Shown: positions 1 through 7,639 of the stretch, piece by piece
How the letters are laid out: each line of letters starts with the position of its first letter
How positions within the stretch are numbered: position 1 is the stretch's first letter
NCBI GenBank assembly: GCA_964628905.1
Contig: CAZVNS010000033.1
Span: 1-17,322, forward strand
From: JAJPXC01 sp964628905
Lineage (GTDB): Bacteria > Bacteroidota > Bacteroidia > Bacteroidales > Muribaculaceae
Length of the DNA stretch: 17,322 bases
Reading direction: 5' to 3'
Notes under the pieces: model-generated
Told to the model about the DNA's origin: nothing
What the model saw: only the letters and a program-made list of their open reading frames with translations
Databases searched by the model: none
Translations under genes and position numbers: made by a program

Positions 1-48
1 AAACATCCATATTCATAAATTTTCAACACAGGGATTTGTATGTGACCC

Positions 49-80
49 CAAATTTAGACCAAAATTCTGTTTTATCCAAA
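49..80 (-). promoter_or_regulatory. Bacteroidota-type promoter reading off the left edge
   Basis: On the minus strand, TTTG (77-80) is followed by exactly 20 bp and then TAAATTTG (49-56), a full match to the Bacteroides sigma-ABfr consensus TTTG-N19-21-TAnnTTTG. Transcription would start near base 42 and run leftward out of the window. The first ATG downstream is at 14-16 (M-N-M-D-V before the edge), but the real start may lie outside. The gene is not visible; from memory, htrA neighbours rpoD in some Bacteroides, which is only a guess here. Confidence 0.6.
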
Positions 81-122
81 AGGAAAATGACGTCAGTCCC
101 ATATAAGGATGAGACTGACGTC
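81..122 (-). terminator. Rho-independent terminator of htrA
   Basis: A perfect 10-bp inverted repeat (GACGTCAGTC at 89-98, GACTGACGTC at 113-122) encloses a 14-nt loop. It begins 32 bp after the htrA stop. In the leftward transcript the stem is followed by ATTTTCCTTTT, a U-rich tract. The tract abuts the -33 box of the next leftward promoter, so htrA is insulated from the gene beyond. Confidence 0.7.
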
Positions 123-154
123 TTATTACAATTCTTGTAGATGTGCGTCCAGGA

Positions 155-1576
155 TTATTCGCCGAGGTTGACGGCGTAGTAGTCGCGTTTGCCGGTAGGA
201 TAGATTCCCTGGATGAACATCACGCGGAGATCGTCGCTCGACTTCATTATCTGGTCGTAGATATGTTTCACTTCCTCGGGTGTCTTGACACGTTCGCCAT
301 TGATAGAGATGATGATGAAGCCATCGCGCACTCCGGCATCCTTGAAGCGGCCTGACTGCACGCCGGCAACTTCGACTCCTGAGGTGAGTTCGAGTCGCTT
401 GAGCTTCTCGTCCGATACTTTCAGGAATGAGCAGCCAAGGGCTGAGTTCCAATCCTCGGTGCGCTTTACGGTTGTGGTGCCTTCGGCATTGCGCAATGTA
501 ACGGTGCGGCTGAAGCGCTTATTGTTGCGCACATACTCGATGTTGATGTTGTCGCCGGGGCGTTTGGTAGCCATAGCCTCCTGGAGGTCAGCGGTGTTGC
601 GAGTCGGAGTTCCGTCGATTGAGATGATCACATCGCCCACCTCGATACCTGCTTCCATGGCGGCTGAGCGGTCGTTGACCTGACCTACATAAAGGCCATA
701 GGTGGTTTCGGTGATATCCTTCTCCTTGGCAAGTTCAGTGGTGAGTTCGCCGAATGCTATACCGAGCACGGCGCGTTGCACCGAACCAAACTCCTTGATG
801 TCGGCCACCACCTTCTTGACGATGGAGGTAGGCACGGCAAATGAGTATCCGGCATAGTTGCCCGTCTGAGAATAGATGGCGGTATTGATACCCACGAGCT
901 GACCGTCGAGGTTGACGAGTGCGCCGCCTGAATTACCGGGATTGACAGCCGCGTCGGTCTGGATGAACGACTCAATGCCACCACCGTTGCGTGAGCCTCC
1001 GGTGAGCGATGATATGTTGCGGCCCTTTGCGCTGACTATGCCGGTGGTGACGGTCGAGGTGAAGCCAAAGGGGTTGCCTACAGCAAGCACCCACTCACCG
1101 ATCTTAAGGTCCTCAGAGTTGCCCATGGGTATCACATGGAGGTCATCGGCATTGATTTTGATAAGAGCCACGTCGGTCATTGGGTCTGCGCCGATGATGG
1201 TTGCCTCGAAGCTGCGGTTGTCGTTGAGCGTCACTTCAAGGCGTTCAGCGCCATCGATTACGTGGTTGCTGGTCACTATATATCCGTCGGCGGAGAGTAT
1301 CACGCCTGAGCCTAAGCCGGTCTGACGCTGTGTGGGCTGCTGCTGGTTGCGCTGCCCTTGGCGGGGTGAACCGAAGAAGAATTCAAAGAAGGGATCGTTG
1401 AAGAAGTCGCCTTGGTTACCGTAGGAGCGGGGCGACGCAAAGCTTTTGATTGACACAACGCCATTTACCGTCGACTCGGCGGCTGTGGTGAAATCGGTAG
1501 GCGCACCTGATGTAGATGCAGCCGCAATCGACGACGATAGCAACGCAGTTGTTACAAGTAGTGAAGTAATTTTCAT
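155..1576 (-). CDS. htrA: Periplasmic serine protease, HtrA/DegP (Do) family
   Basis: A 473-residue ATP-independent protease/chaperone for misfolded envelope proteins (MEROPS S1C). From the chosen ATG at 1576 the protein starts with a signal peptide (MKITSLLVTTALLSSSIAAA). A phenylalanine- and glutamine-rich segment follows at about 55-85, in the position of the DegP LA-loop region. The chymotrypsin-like domain has the catalytic triad H105 (TSNHVIDG), D135 (DPMTDVALI) and S216 (NPGNSGGAL). Two PDZ domains follow at roughly 270-365 and 385-465, the full Do architecture. A start 12 codons upstream (1612) is open but would put polar residues before the signal peptide, so I prefer 1576. The gene has its own long leader with a hairpin (1620-1646) and its own terminator, so it is probably a separate transcript from nfnB, perhaps stress-regulated. 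The family is certain; the DegP/DegQ/DegS subtype is not resolved. Confidence 0.95.
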   Translation of the reverse strand: MKITSLLVTTALLSSSIAAASTSGAPTDFTTAAESTVNGVVSIKSFASPRSYGNQGDFFNDPFFEFFFGSPRQGQRNQQQPTQRQTGLGSGVILSADGYIVTSNHVIDGAERLEVTLNDNRSFEATIIGADPMTDVALIKINADDLHVIPMGNSEDLKIGEWVLAVGNPFGFTSTVTTGIVSAKGRNISSLTGGSRNGGGIESFIQTDAAVNPGNSGGALVNLDGQLVGINTAIYSQTGNYAGYSFAVPTSIVKKVVADIKEFGSVQRAVLGIAFGELTTELAKEKDITETTYGLYVGQVNDRSAAMEAGIEVGDVIISIDGTPTRNTADLQEAMATKRPGDNINIEYVRNNKRFSRTVTLRNAEGTTTVKRTEDWNSALGCSFLKVSDEKLKRLELTSGVEVAGVQSGRFKDAGVRDGFIIISINGERVKTPEEVKHIYDQIMKSSDDLRVMFIQGIYPTGKRDYYAVNLGE

Positions 1577-1619
1577 AGTTATTGTTATTTTGTAGTAAAA
1601 AGGTGTGTTCATGTAGTGA

Positions 1620-1646
1620 AAGGACTCTAATGGCCTAAGAGTCCTT
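1620..1646 (-). promoter_or_regulatory. Hairpin in the nfnB-htrA intergenic leader
   Basis: A perfect 9-bp inverted repeat (AAGGACTCT at 1620-1628, AGAGTCCTT at 1638-1646) has a 9-nt loop. It is preceded, in the htrA direction, by a tandem 9-bp repeat (GTCCTTAAA on the plus strand, 1641-1649 and 1650-1658) that overlaps one stem arm. No U-run follows in the leftward direction, so it is a poor terminator for nfnB. It may be a 5'-leader structure of htrA or a regulator site. Confidence 0.4.
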
Positions 1647-1668
1647 AAAGTCCTTAAATTATTATCGC

Positions 1669-1676
1669 CAAATCTA
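1669..1676 (-). promoter_or_regulatory. Possible -7 element for htrA
   Basis: TAGATTTG on the minus strand fits TAnnTTTG. The expected -33 position, 20 bp further up, reads ACTG, so only half of the promoter is convincing. Start of transcription would be near 1662, giving a leader of about 85 nt that includes the hairpin at 1620-1646. Confidence 0.3.
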
Positions 1677-1714
1677 TAATATTATTGTGGAGAAGGCAGT
1701 TAGTTTAAGTTAAT

Positions 1715-3130
1715 TTAGTTAATTGCTTGAAATTTTAACGCTTTGTCCATAGCCTCGGCTGCTCGGCGACCATCGCCCATGGCGAGTATCACAGTGGCAC
1801 CACCGCGGGTGATATCGCCCCCGGCATAGAGCATCGGTATAGATGACTCCATAGTCAGTTGGTTGACCTCTATGGTGCCTCGACGCGACACATCAAGTCC
1901 TTCAATAGCATTAGGTATCAGGGGGTTGGGGCTTACGCCAACGCTTACTATCACCATATCCACCGGTATCTCCTCAATAGCGCCTTCGATGGCCACAGGG
2001 GAGCGACGGCCTGATGCGTCAGGCTCGCCAAGCTCCATGCGCTGCACACGCATAGCCCGGACCCTACCCTTTTCATCGCCAAGATACTCCACAGGATTGT
2101 GAAGTGTGAGGAATTCTACACCCTCCTCCTTGGCATGCGCTACCTCTTCAACTCGAGCAGGCATCTCTGCCTCACTGCGACGATACACGATCATCACACG
2201 TTCGGCTCCCATTCGGCGAGCGGTGCGGCACGAGTCCATGGCGGTGTTGCCTCCACCGATTATGGCCACGCATTTGCCGCGATGCACCGGGGTGTCGCCA
2301 CCGTTGCCTGCGTGCATCAGATTGATGCGGGTCAGGTATTCATTTGACGACATCACACCTATTAGGTTTTCGCCGGGGATATTCATAAACCTGGGCAGTC
2401 CGGCTCCTGATGCGGCGAACACTCCCTTGAAGCCCATGGCTTTCAGATCATCATAGCTCAAAGTCTTGCCGATTACTGTATCCTTCACGAACTCAACTCC
2501 CTGACGTCGCAGGTCGTCAATCTCATGGTCGACTATCGCATTTGGTAGACGGAACTCAGGTATGCCGTATTTCAACACTCCACCTATCTCGTGAAGAGCC
2601 TCATAGACTGTGACACTATAACCCTTCTTCGCCATCTCGCCAGCGAACGACAGACCGGCTGGACCTGAACCTATCACGGCTACTTTATCGCCTGCAGGAT
2701 GTTGCGGCATGTCAGGTTTCGTAGCCGACTTCGAGGCTTCGCGCTCGAAGTCGGCAGCGAAACGCTCGAGGTATCCGATGGCCACAGGCGGCCGCTTCAT
2801 GCGGTTGTAGATGCATCGCGACTCGCATTGGCGCTCCTGAGGGCACACACGGCCGCAGACAGCCGGCAGAGTGCTCGTCAGCTTAATAACTTCGGCTGCT
2901 TTTATAAACTCCCCGTTCTGTATCTGCTTGATGAAGCCGGGGATGTCGATGTTTACGGGGCAACCTGTCACACACTGTGGGTCGGGGCATGTGAGGCAAC
3001 GGTTGGCCTCGGTGACGGCTTGCTCGGCTGATATTCCTTGATTAACCTCCTCGTTGCAAGTGATACGGTAGGCCGGGTCGAGCTGTGGCATAACCACACG
3101 AGGTATTGCTGTGCGTTCTTTTGGAGTCAT
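1715..3130 (-). CDS. nfnB: NfnB: NADPH-binding large subunit of bifurcating Nfn (GltA/GltD-like)
   Basis: A 471-residue flavin and iron-sulfur protein of the glutamate synthase small-subunit family. Two N-terminal four-cysteine clusters suit [4Fe-4S] centres: C45, C48, C53, C57 and C92, C96, C102, C106. An FAD-binding GSGPAG follows at 154-159, then the NADP(H) dinucleotide fold GGGNTA at 292-297 with a downstream RR pair (317-318) suited to the 2'-phosphate, and a C-terminal FAD motif with AGGD. It is usually annotated as NADPH-dependent glutamate synthase small subunit. However, no GltB large subunit is present, and the gene sits 7 bp behind an NfnA-like partner. This pair is the layout of NADH-dependent reduced ferredoxin:NADP+ oxidoreductase, a cytoplasmic enzyme that couples NADH and ferredoxin oxidation to NADP+ reduction. 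The Nfn role is inferred from pairing and length; the fold and cofactors are seen in the sequence. Confidence 0.88.
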   Translation of the reverse strand: MTPKERTAIPRVVMPQLDPAYRITCNEEVNQGISAEQAVTEANRCLTCPDPQCVTGCPVNIDIPGFIKQIQNGEFIKAAEVIKLTSTLPAVCGRVCPQERQCESRCIYNRMKRPPVAIGYLERFAADFEREASKSATKPDMPQHPAGDKVAVIGSGPAGLSFAGEMAKKGYSVTVYEALHEIGGVLKYGIPEFRLPNAIVDHEIDDLRRQGVEFVKDTVIGKTLSYDDLKAMGFKGVFAASGAGLPRFMNIPGENLIGVMSSNEYLTRINLMHAGNGGDTPVHRGKCVAIIGGGNTAMDSCRTARRMGAERVMIVYRRSEAEMPARVEEVAHAKEEGVEFLTLHNPVEYLGDEKGRVRAMRVQRMELGEPDASGRRSPVAIEGAIEEIPVDMVIVSVGVSPNPLIPNAIEGLDVSRRGTIEVNQLTMESSIPMLYAGGDITRGGATVILAMGDGRRAAEAMDKALKFQAIN

Positions 3131-3137
3131 GTTCTGA

Positions 3138-3950
3138 TTAGTTATATGATCGTAGACGCATCATCATCTCGTCGAAGTCTACTTGGTGAGCGTCAAATTC
3201 AGGTCCATCGATGCATACAAATCGCGTACGTCCGTCGACGGTAACACGGCAGGCACCGCACATGCCGGTGCCGTCGACCATGATAGTGTTGAGAGAGCAC
3301 ATCGTGGGCACATCATATTTCTTGGTAAGAAGCGATACAAACTTCATCATCACAGCGGGTCCGATGGTAACGACCAGATCAACCTTCTCGCGGGTGATTA
3401 CATCTTCCACACCGACTGTGACAAGCCCTTTGCGGCCATACGAGCCATCATCGGTCATCACTATCACCTCGTCGCTGTATGGGGTAACTTGATCTTCGAG
3501 TATCACAAGTTCTTTAGTACGAGCTGCGAGAACTGTTATCACTCTGTTGCCGGCCTCCTTCATCGCTTTGATGATGGGGAGCAGAGGCGCCACCCCTACT
3601 CCACCGCCGCAGCACACCACAGTACCGAAGCGCTCGATATGCGTGGAACGTCCGAGCGGACCTACCAAGTCGGTAAATTCATCCCCAACTTCCAGCTCGC
3701 ATATCTTGGTGGTGGAGTATCCAACGGCCTGTACCACAAGCGTGATTGTACCTTGCTCTACATCGGAGTCGGCTATGGTAAGAGGGATACGTTCGCCCTC
3801 CTCGCCGCAGCGTACTATCACGAAGTGGCCGGCGCGACGTGCACGAGCTATCTCCGGAGCTTCGACAACAAGCTTAACCACCTTGTCGGAGAAATACTCC
3901 TTTTCGACTATACGATACATGAATTCTGAGTTGTTAGAGTTGTCAGTCAT
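3138..3950 (-). CDS. nfnA: NfnA: FAD/[2Fe-2S] small subunit of bifurcating Nfn (PyrK/SudB-like)
   Basis: A 270-residue ferredoxin-reductase-type protein, commonly annotated as sulfide/dihydroorotate dehydrogenase-like FAD/NAD-binding protein. The flavin-binding RIPLTIAD lies at 54-61 and the NAD(H)-binding CGGGVGVAPL at 114-123. A C-terminal iron-sulfur site has C231-x2-C234-x11-C246, with D226 five residues upstream. An aspartate ligand to the [2Fe-2S] centre is known in NfnA proteins, so D226 is a candidate. Family members usually begin directly with M-Y-[RK]-I-V, so the true start may be M11 at 3920 (260 residues). The ATG at 3950 adds ten polar residues. The gene lies 35 bp after valS with no promoter visible in the gap, only a tandem AATGACTTT repeat (3952-3960, 3961-3969), and 7 bp before nfnB. 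Co-transcription with both is likely. With NfnB it would interconvert NADH, ferredoxin and NADPH. Confidence 0.87.
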   Translation of the reverse strand: MTDNSNNSEFMYRIVEKEYFSDKVVKLVVEAPEIARARRAGHFVIVRCGEEGERIPLTIADSDVEQGTITLVVQAVGYSTTKICELEVGDEFTDLVGPLGRSTHIERFGTVVCCGGGVGVAPLLPIIKAMKEAGNRVITVLAARTKELVILEDQVTPYSDEVIVMTDDGSYGRKGLVTVGVEDVITREKVDLVVTIGPAVMMKFVSLLTKKYDVPTMCSLNTIMVDGTGMCGACRVTVDGRTRFVCIDGPEFDAHQVDFDEMMMRLRSYN

Positions 3951-3985
3951 TAATGACTTTAATGACTTTAGGTCAATAAAAACTA

Positions 3986-6682
3986 TTACTTCAAAGCTTC
4001 AAGGTTGGCACGCAAGGTGGCAAGACGCGACTCAGCGTCAGCTTGCTTGCGGCGTTCTCCCTCGACCACTGCTGCAGGAGCGTTGTTGACAAATCGCTCG
4101 TTGGATAGCTTCTTAAGCACTGACGCGAGGAAACCCTCGTAGTAGTTGATATCCTTCTCGATACGTGCTCGCTCGGCCTCAACATCGATTGATTGAGTCA
4201 GGGGCACGTTGTACTCCGTAGTACCAACCATGAACGATGCCGCTGCAGGGTCGGCAAAGTCAACGTGGTTTATAGCATCGAGGTTGGCCAACTTCTTGAC
4301 TACGGCTGCCATCGGCACATCAGCATCGTTCGCCACCACATTGAGGGTCAATACCTCGCGAGGAGATATCTGCTTAGAGGCTCTGACGGCGCGGACTCCG
4401 TTGACAATTTCCTTGGCAACTTCCATCGAGTCGATTACCGCTTGATTTACCTCGCCGGCTTTGGGCATAGGCGCGTACATGATTGATTCACCATCCTTGC
4501 GTTCTTCCAGATGTTGCCAGAGTTCCTCTGTGATAAAAGGCATGAACGGATGAAGCAGACGCAGCAGTGAGTCGAAGTATGTCAAAGTAGCCTCGTAAGA
4601 CTTACGGTCGATGGGCTGCTGATAGGCAGGTTTCACCATCTCAAGATACCATGACGAGAATTCGTCCCAGAAGAGGCGGTACACTACCATCAATGCTTCT
4701 GAGAGGCGGAATTTTGAGAAGAGGTCATCGAGCTCAGCCACGATGGAGTTGAGTTTCTGTCCGAACCATTCGATAGCCTCACGTGCATCCTCAGGCTGGT
4801 CGATGTCGGCTACTTCCCATCCCTTGACCAGACGGAACGCATTCCAGATTTTATTGCAGAAGTTGCGACCCTGTTCGCAGAGCTTGTCATCATAAAGGAT
4901 ATCGTTGCCCGCGGGGGCTGACAGGAGCATACCCATGCGCACGCCATCGGCGCCGTATTTGGCTATCAACTCAAGCGGGTCAGGGGAATTGCCGAGCGAT
5001 TTCGACATCTTACGACCGAGCTTGTCGCGAACGATACCTGTGAAGTATACGTTGCGGAATGGCATATCGCCCATATATTCATATCCTGCCATGATCATGC
5101 GCGCCACCCAGAAGAATATGATGTCAGGGCCGGTCACGAGGTCGCTGGTGGGATAATAATATTTTATCTCTTCGTTATTGGGATCGGCGATGCCGTCGAA
5201 CAGCGATACGGGCCACAGCCAAGAGCTGAACCATGTATCGAGGGCGTTGGGATCCTGTGTGAGGTCGTCGAGTTGCAGGTTGTCGTTGCCTGACTTCATG
5301 CGGGCAAGGCGCAATGCCTCCTCAGGGGTCTCGGCTACCACGTACTGCTCTTCCTCGCCTTCGGCCGTCGGCAGATAGTATGCCGGTATGCGATGTCCCC
5401 ACCACAGCTGGCGGCTGATGCACCAGTCCTGGATGTTCTCAAGCCAGTTGCGATATGTGGCCTTATATTTCGATGGATAGAACTTAAGCTCATCGTTCAT
5501 CACCGGGGGAAGGGCAATCTCGGCGAAGTGTTTCATGCGGAGGAACCACTGCAAGCAAAGTCTTGGCTCGATGGGCACGTTGGTGCGCTCTGAATATCCC
5601 ACCTTATTATTATAGTCCTCGACTTTCTCCATGAGTCCGGCTGCCTCAAGGTCGGTGGCAATCTGGCGGCGTACGTCGAAGCGATCCATCCCCACATACA
5701 TGCCGGCCTCCTCTGAGAGGGTGCCGTCGGGGTTGAATATGTCGATTGTCTCAAGGTTGTGTTGCTTGCCGAGCATGTTGTCGTTGACATCGTGGGCGGG
5801 TGTAACTTTCAGACAGCCGGTACCAAACTCAACGTCGACATAGCGGTCCTCAATCACGGGAATTTCGCGGCCAACTAAGGGAACGATTACCCTCTTGCCT
5901 GCGAGCCAGCGGTTTTTAGGGTCTTTTGGGTTGATGCACATCGCGGTGTCGCCCATGATGGTTTCGGGGCGCGTAGTTGCCACCACTGCATATCGGCGGC
6001 CATTGGCGTTGCGGTGCACTACCTCTGCCTCGTCGCCGGTTTCGCCTGACATGTCGTCGTTGGCCACATAGTAGCGCAGATAGTAGAGCTTTGAGTGCTC
6101 ATCCTTGTAAATCACCTCTTCGTTGGAGAGTGCTGTGCGTGCTTCAGGATCCCAGTTGACCATACGAAGTCCGCGATATATCAACCCTTTGTTGTAGAGG
6201 TCGACAAACACATGGTTGACGCTCGCTGAGCGCTGTTCGTCCATGGTGAAGGCTGTGCGATCCCAGTCGCACGAAGCGCCGAGTTTCTTTAGTTGCTCGA
6301 GTATTATGCCACCATGCTCGCGGGTCCACTCCCATGCGTGCTTGAGGAATTCCTCGCGTGTAAGATCCGATTTTTTGATGCCCTGTTTGGCGAGCTTGCC
6401 TACCACCTTAGCCTCTGTGGCGATGGAAGCGTGGTCGGTTCCGGGCACCCAGAGCGCATTTTTGCCTTGCTGACGAGCACGGCGTATGAGCACGTCCTGG
6501 ATGGTGTTGTTGAGCATGTGGCCCATATGGAGCACGCCAGTGACGTTCGGCGGCGGTATGACGATAGTATATGGTTCGCGTTCGGGGTCGGGCTCGGAGT
6601 GAAATAGCTTGTGTTTCAGCCAATAGGCATACCATTTCTCTTCGACGTCGGCGGGGTTGTATTTTGTAGCTAACTCGTTCAT
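3986..6682 (-). CDS. valS: Valyl-tRNA synthetase
   Basis: An 898-residue class Ia aminoacyl-tRNA synthetase that charges tRNA(Val) with valine. The ATP-binding HIGH-type motif is HMGH at 52-55 within PPNVTGVLHMGHML. The second signature, KMSKS, is at 558-562. The CP1 editing domain, which hydrolyses threonyl-tRNA(Val), shows TTRPETIMGD (236-245) and the conserved TPAHDVND (294-301). CISRQLWWGHRIP (421-433) and DTWFSS (482-487) are typical of the catalytic core. The last ~65 residues (from about 833) are charged and helical, matching the C-terminal tRNA-binding coiled coil. The length fits the family and no key motif is missing. The ATG at 6682 starts with MNELATKYNP, a normal ValS beginning. 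About 170 bp upstream of it hold a shared repeat, a possible promoter and a heptamer array. nfnA follows after 35 bp. Confidence 0.98.
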   Translation of the reverse strand: MNELATKYNPADVEEKWYAYWLKHKLFHSEPDPEREPYTIVIPPPNVTGVLHMGHMLNNTIQDVLIRRARQQGKNALWVPGTDHASIATEAKVVGKLAKQGIKKSDLTREEFLKHAWEWTREHGGIILEQLKKLGASCDWDRTAFTMDEQRSASVNHVFVDLYNKGLIYRGLRMVNWDPEARTALSNEEVIYKDEHSKLYYLRYYVANDDMSGETGDEAEVVHRNANGRRYAVVATTRPETIMGDTAMCINPKDPKNRWLAGKRVIVPLVGREIPVIEDRYVDVEFGTGCLKVTPAHDVNDNMLGKQHNLETIDIFNPDGTLSEEAGMYVGMDRFDVRRQIATDLEAAGLMEKVEDYNNKVGYSERTNVPIEPRLCLQWFLRMKHFAEIALPPVMNDELKFYPSKYKATYRNWLENIQDWCISRQLWWGHRIPAYYLPTAEGEEEQYVVAETPEEALRLARMKSGNDNLQLDDLTQDPNALDTWFSSWLWPVSLFDGIADPNNEEIKYYYPTSDLVTGPDIIFFWVARMIMAGYEYMGDMPFRNVYFTGIVRDKLGRKMSKSLGNSPDPLELIAKYGADGVRMGMLLSAPAGNDILYDDKLCEQGRNFCNKIWNAFRLVKGWEVADIDQPEDAREAIEWFGQKLNSIVAELDDLFSKFRLSEALMVVYRLFWDEFSSWYLEMVKPAYQQPIDRKSYEATLTYFDSLLRLLHPFMPFITEELWQHLEERKDGESIMYAPMPKAGEVNQAVIDSMEVAKEIVNGVRAVRASKQISPREVLTLNVVANDADVPMAAVVKKLANLDAINHVDFADPAAASFMVGTTEYNVPLTQSIDVEAERARIEKDINYYEGFLASVLKKLSNERFVNNAPAAVVEGERRKQADAESRLATLRANLEALK

Positions 6683-6722
6683 GGTGGTGAGTTGTTAAAT
6701 TTTTGAGTATCTGAGTTTTTAG

Positions 6723-6746
6723 ATTTCGAGCTGACGCTCTCACACA
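6723..6746 (-). repeat. 24-bp leader repeat, copy 1 (before valS)
   Basis: The core GAGCTGRCGCTCTCACACA, preceded by ATTTC, occurs here and at 8315-8338 with one base different (A here, G there). In both places it lies 30-40 bp before an ATG and in the same orientation to that gene. It contains a short GAGC/GCTC inverted repeat. GAGCTTTT follows both copies within about 20 bp. Confidence 0.6.
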
Positions 6747-6779
6747 ATTGAGCTTTTGGGTTTGGGGCTTAAAGTTGCG

Positions 6780-6787
6780 CGAAATTA
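6780..6787 (-). promoter_or_regulatory. Possible -7 element for valS
   Basis: The minus strand reads TAATTTCG, seven of eight bases of TAnnTTTG and the same TTCG variant as in the rlmH promoter. No clear -33 TTG lies 19-21 bp upstream, so the call is weak. It would give a leader of about 90 nt containing the shared 24-bp repeat. Confidence 0.3.
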
Positions 6788-6821
6788 CAAAAAATCCTTC
6801 AATTCGCGCACACCCACCTCC

Positions 6822-6863
6822 AATGCCTAATGCCTAATGCCTAATGCCTAATGCCTAAAGCCT
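6822..6863. repeat. Heptamer tandem repeat AATGCCT
   Basis: Five perfect copies of AATGCCT (6822-6856) are followed by one degenerate copy, AAAGCCT (6857-6863). The stop codon of the DUF3108 gene (6855-6857) lies at the junction of the last perfect copy and the degenerate one. The array therefore sits mostly in the untranslated space between that gene and valS. A 7-bp unit can expand or shrink by strand slippage. Confidence 0.9.
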
Positions 6864-7622
6864 CGTATATAGGCATTGGACTTTTCCGACTTTGAGCTTT
6901 CCCTCGAGCTTGAGGGGGATGCGCTCGGAGTCAGCCGAAATCCATGCGTCCATAGGGTCGGATGTCACTTTACCACTATCAGAGGTGAATGTAAATTTTA
7001 TGTGGTAGACATGATGGCTTTTGCCGTCGTACTTTAGTTTCTCTTCTCCGGCGTAAGTGATAGTCAATAGTTCTTTCTTAGAGCCGGAGAATATGTGGAG
7101 CTTGGTGGTGGTGCCCTGCGACATCTTGTTGTAGTCGAGGTAGCGCATGTAGTAATACATGGCAAGCATATCCATCGTTACGCCGGTGGCATCGAGCTGG
7201 ATTGTCTTTGTGGTGGGATGCGTCTCCTTCTTCTTTTGTGATTTGCGCACGCATTTGGCGCTTACTTTGTTGCCTGAGTGTGTATAGGTGACTACATCGT
7301 GCTTGTAGTCGCCATCTTCGTGCGACAGGTTCTCATACCGTAGTGGCACGAAACCATGGCGCTCCACTACTCCTGAGAGAGTGTCGCGAACCTTAAAGAA
7401 GCGGTCGGCCCACGAGTCGGAACGTGCGGTCAATAGGGTGTTATAGTGTTCGCCATGGGTCTTGATTGACAGCTTGGCCGTGCCGGCTTGCTTGTGAATT
7501 AGTCCCCATCGGAACATCACCTTATAGTTAAGGGTCTCGTTCTTCAGATTGGACGGAACGTTGGCTGTCGCTCCAATTACTACTGTCAGAAGCAGTAAGA
7601 ATGACAGTATGCGGTGTTTCAT
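6855..7622 (-). CDS. DUF3108 secreted protein
   Basis: A 255-residue exported protein with a clear signal peptide (MKHRILSFLLLLTVVIGATA, cleavage near residue 20). The mature part looks like a DUF3108 domain: it begins with NETLNYKVMFRWGLIHKQAG and ends with a segment on converting measured values (DPMDAWISADSERIPLKLEG), both typical of this family. It lacks enzyme motifs and is predicted to be mostly beta strand and periplasmic. DUF3108 proteins are widespread in Bacteroidota envelopes, and no biochemical role is established to my knowledge. The gene starts 17 bp after the thymidine kinase stop, so the two are probably co-transcribed. Its stop codon overlaps the AATGCCT tandem repeat. Domain assignment is from sequence resemblance; function is unknown. 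Confidence 0.8.
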   Translation of the reverse strand: MKHRILSFLLLLTVVIGATANVPSNLKNETLNYKVMFRWGLIHKQAGTAKLSIKTHGEHYNTLLTARSDSWADRFFKVRDTLSGVVERHGFVPLRYENLSHEDGDYKHDVVTYTHSGNKVSAKCVRKSQKKKETHPTTKTIQLDATGVTMDMLAMYYYMRYLDYNKMSQGTTTKLHIFSGSKKELLTITYAGEEKLKYDGKSHHVYHIKFTFTSDSGKVTSDPMDAWISADSERIPLKLEGKLKVGKVQCLYTRL

Positions 7623-7639
7623 AATATATTAATGTGTGT

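Noticed and set aside
1620..1646. Hairpin as a terminator of nfnB
   Set aside because: No U-run follows the stem in the leftward direction; it is kept as a leader structure of uncertain role.
1715..3130. Classical GltD of an NADPH-GOGAT
   Set aside because: No GltB neighbour, and the adjacent gene is an NfnA-type flavoprotein; a distant gltB cannot be excluded.
3183..3929. A 248-codon open frame on the plus strand
   Set aside because: It is fully antisense to nfnA, with no recognisable domain; nfnA has complete cofactor motifs.
6822..6863. Heptamer array as a CRISPR or a coding phase-variation switch
   Set aside because: The units are 7 bp with no spacers, and the array lies after the coding part of the DUF3108 gene, so slippage would not shift its frame.
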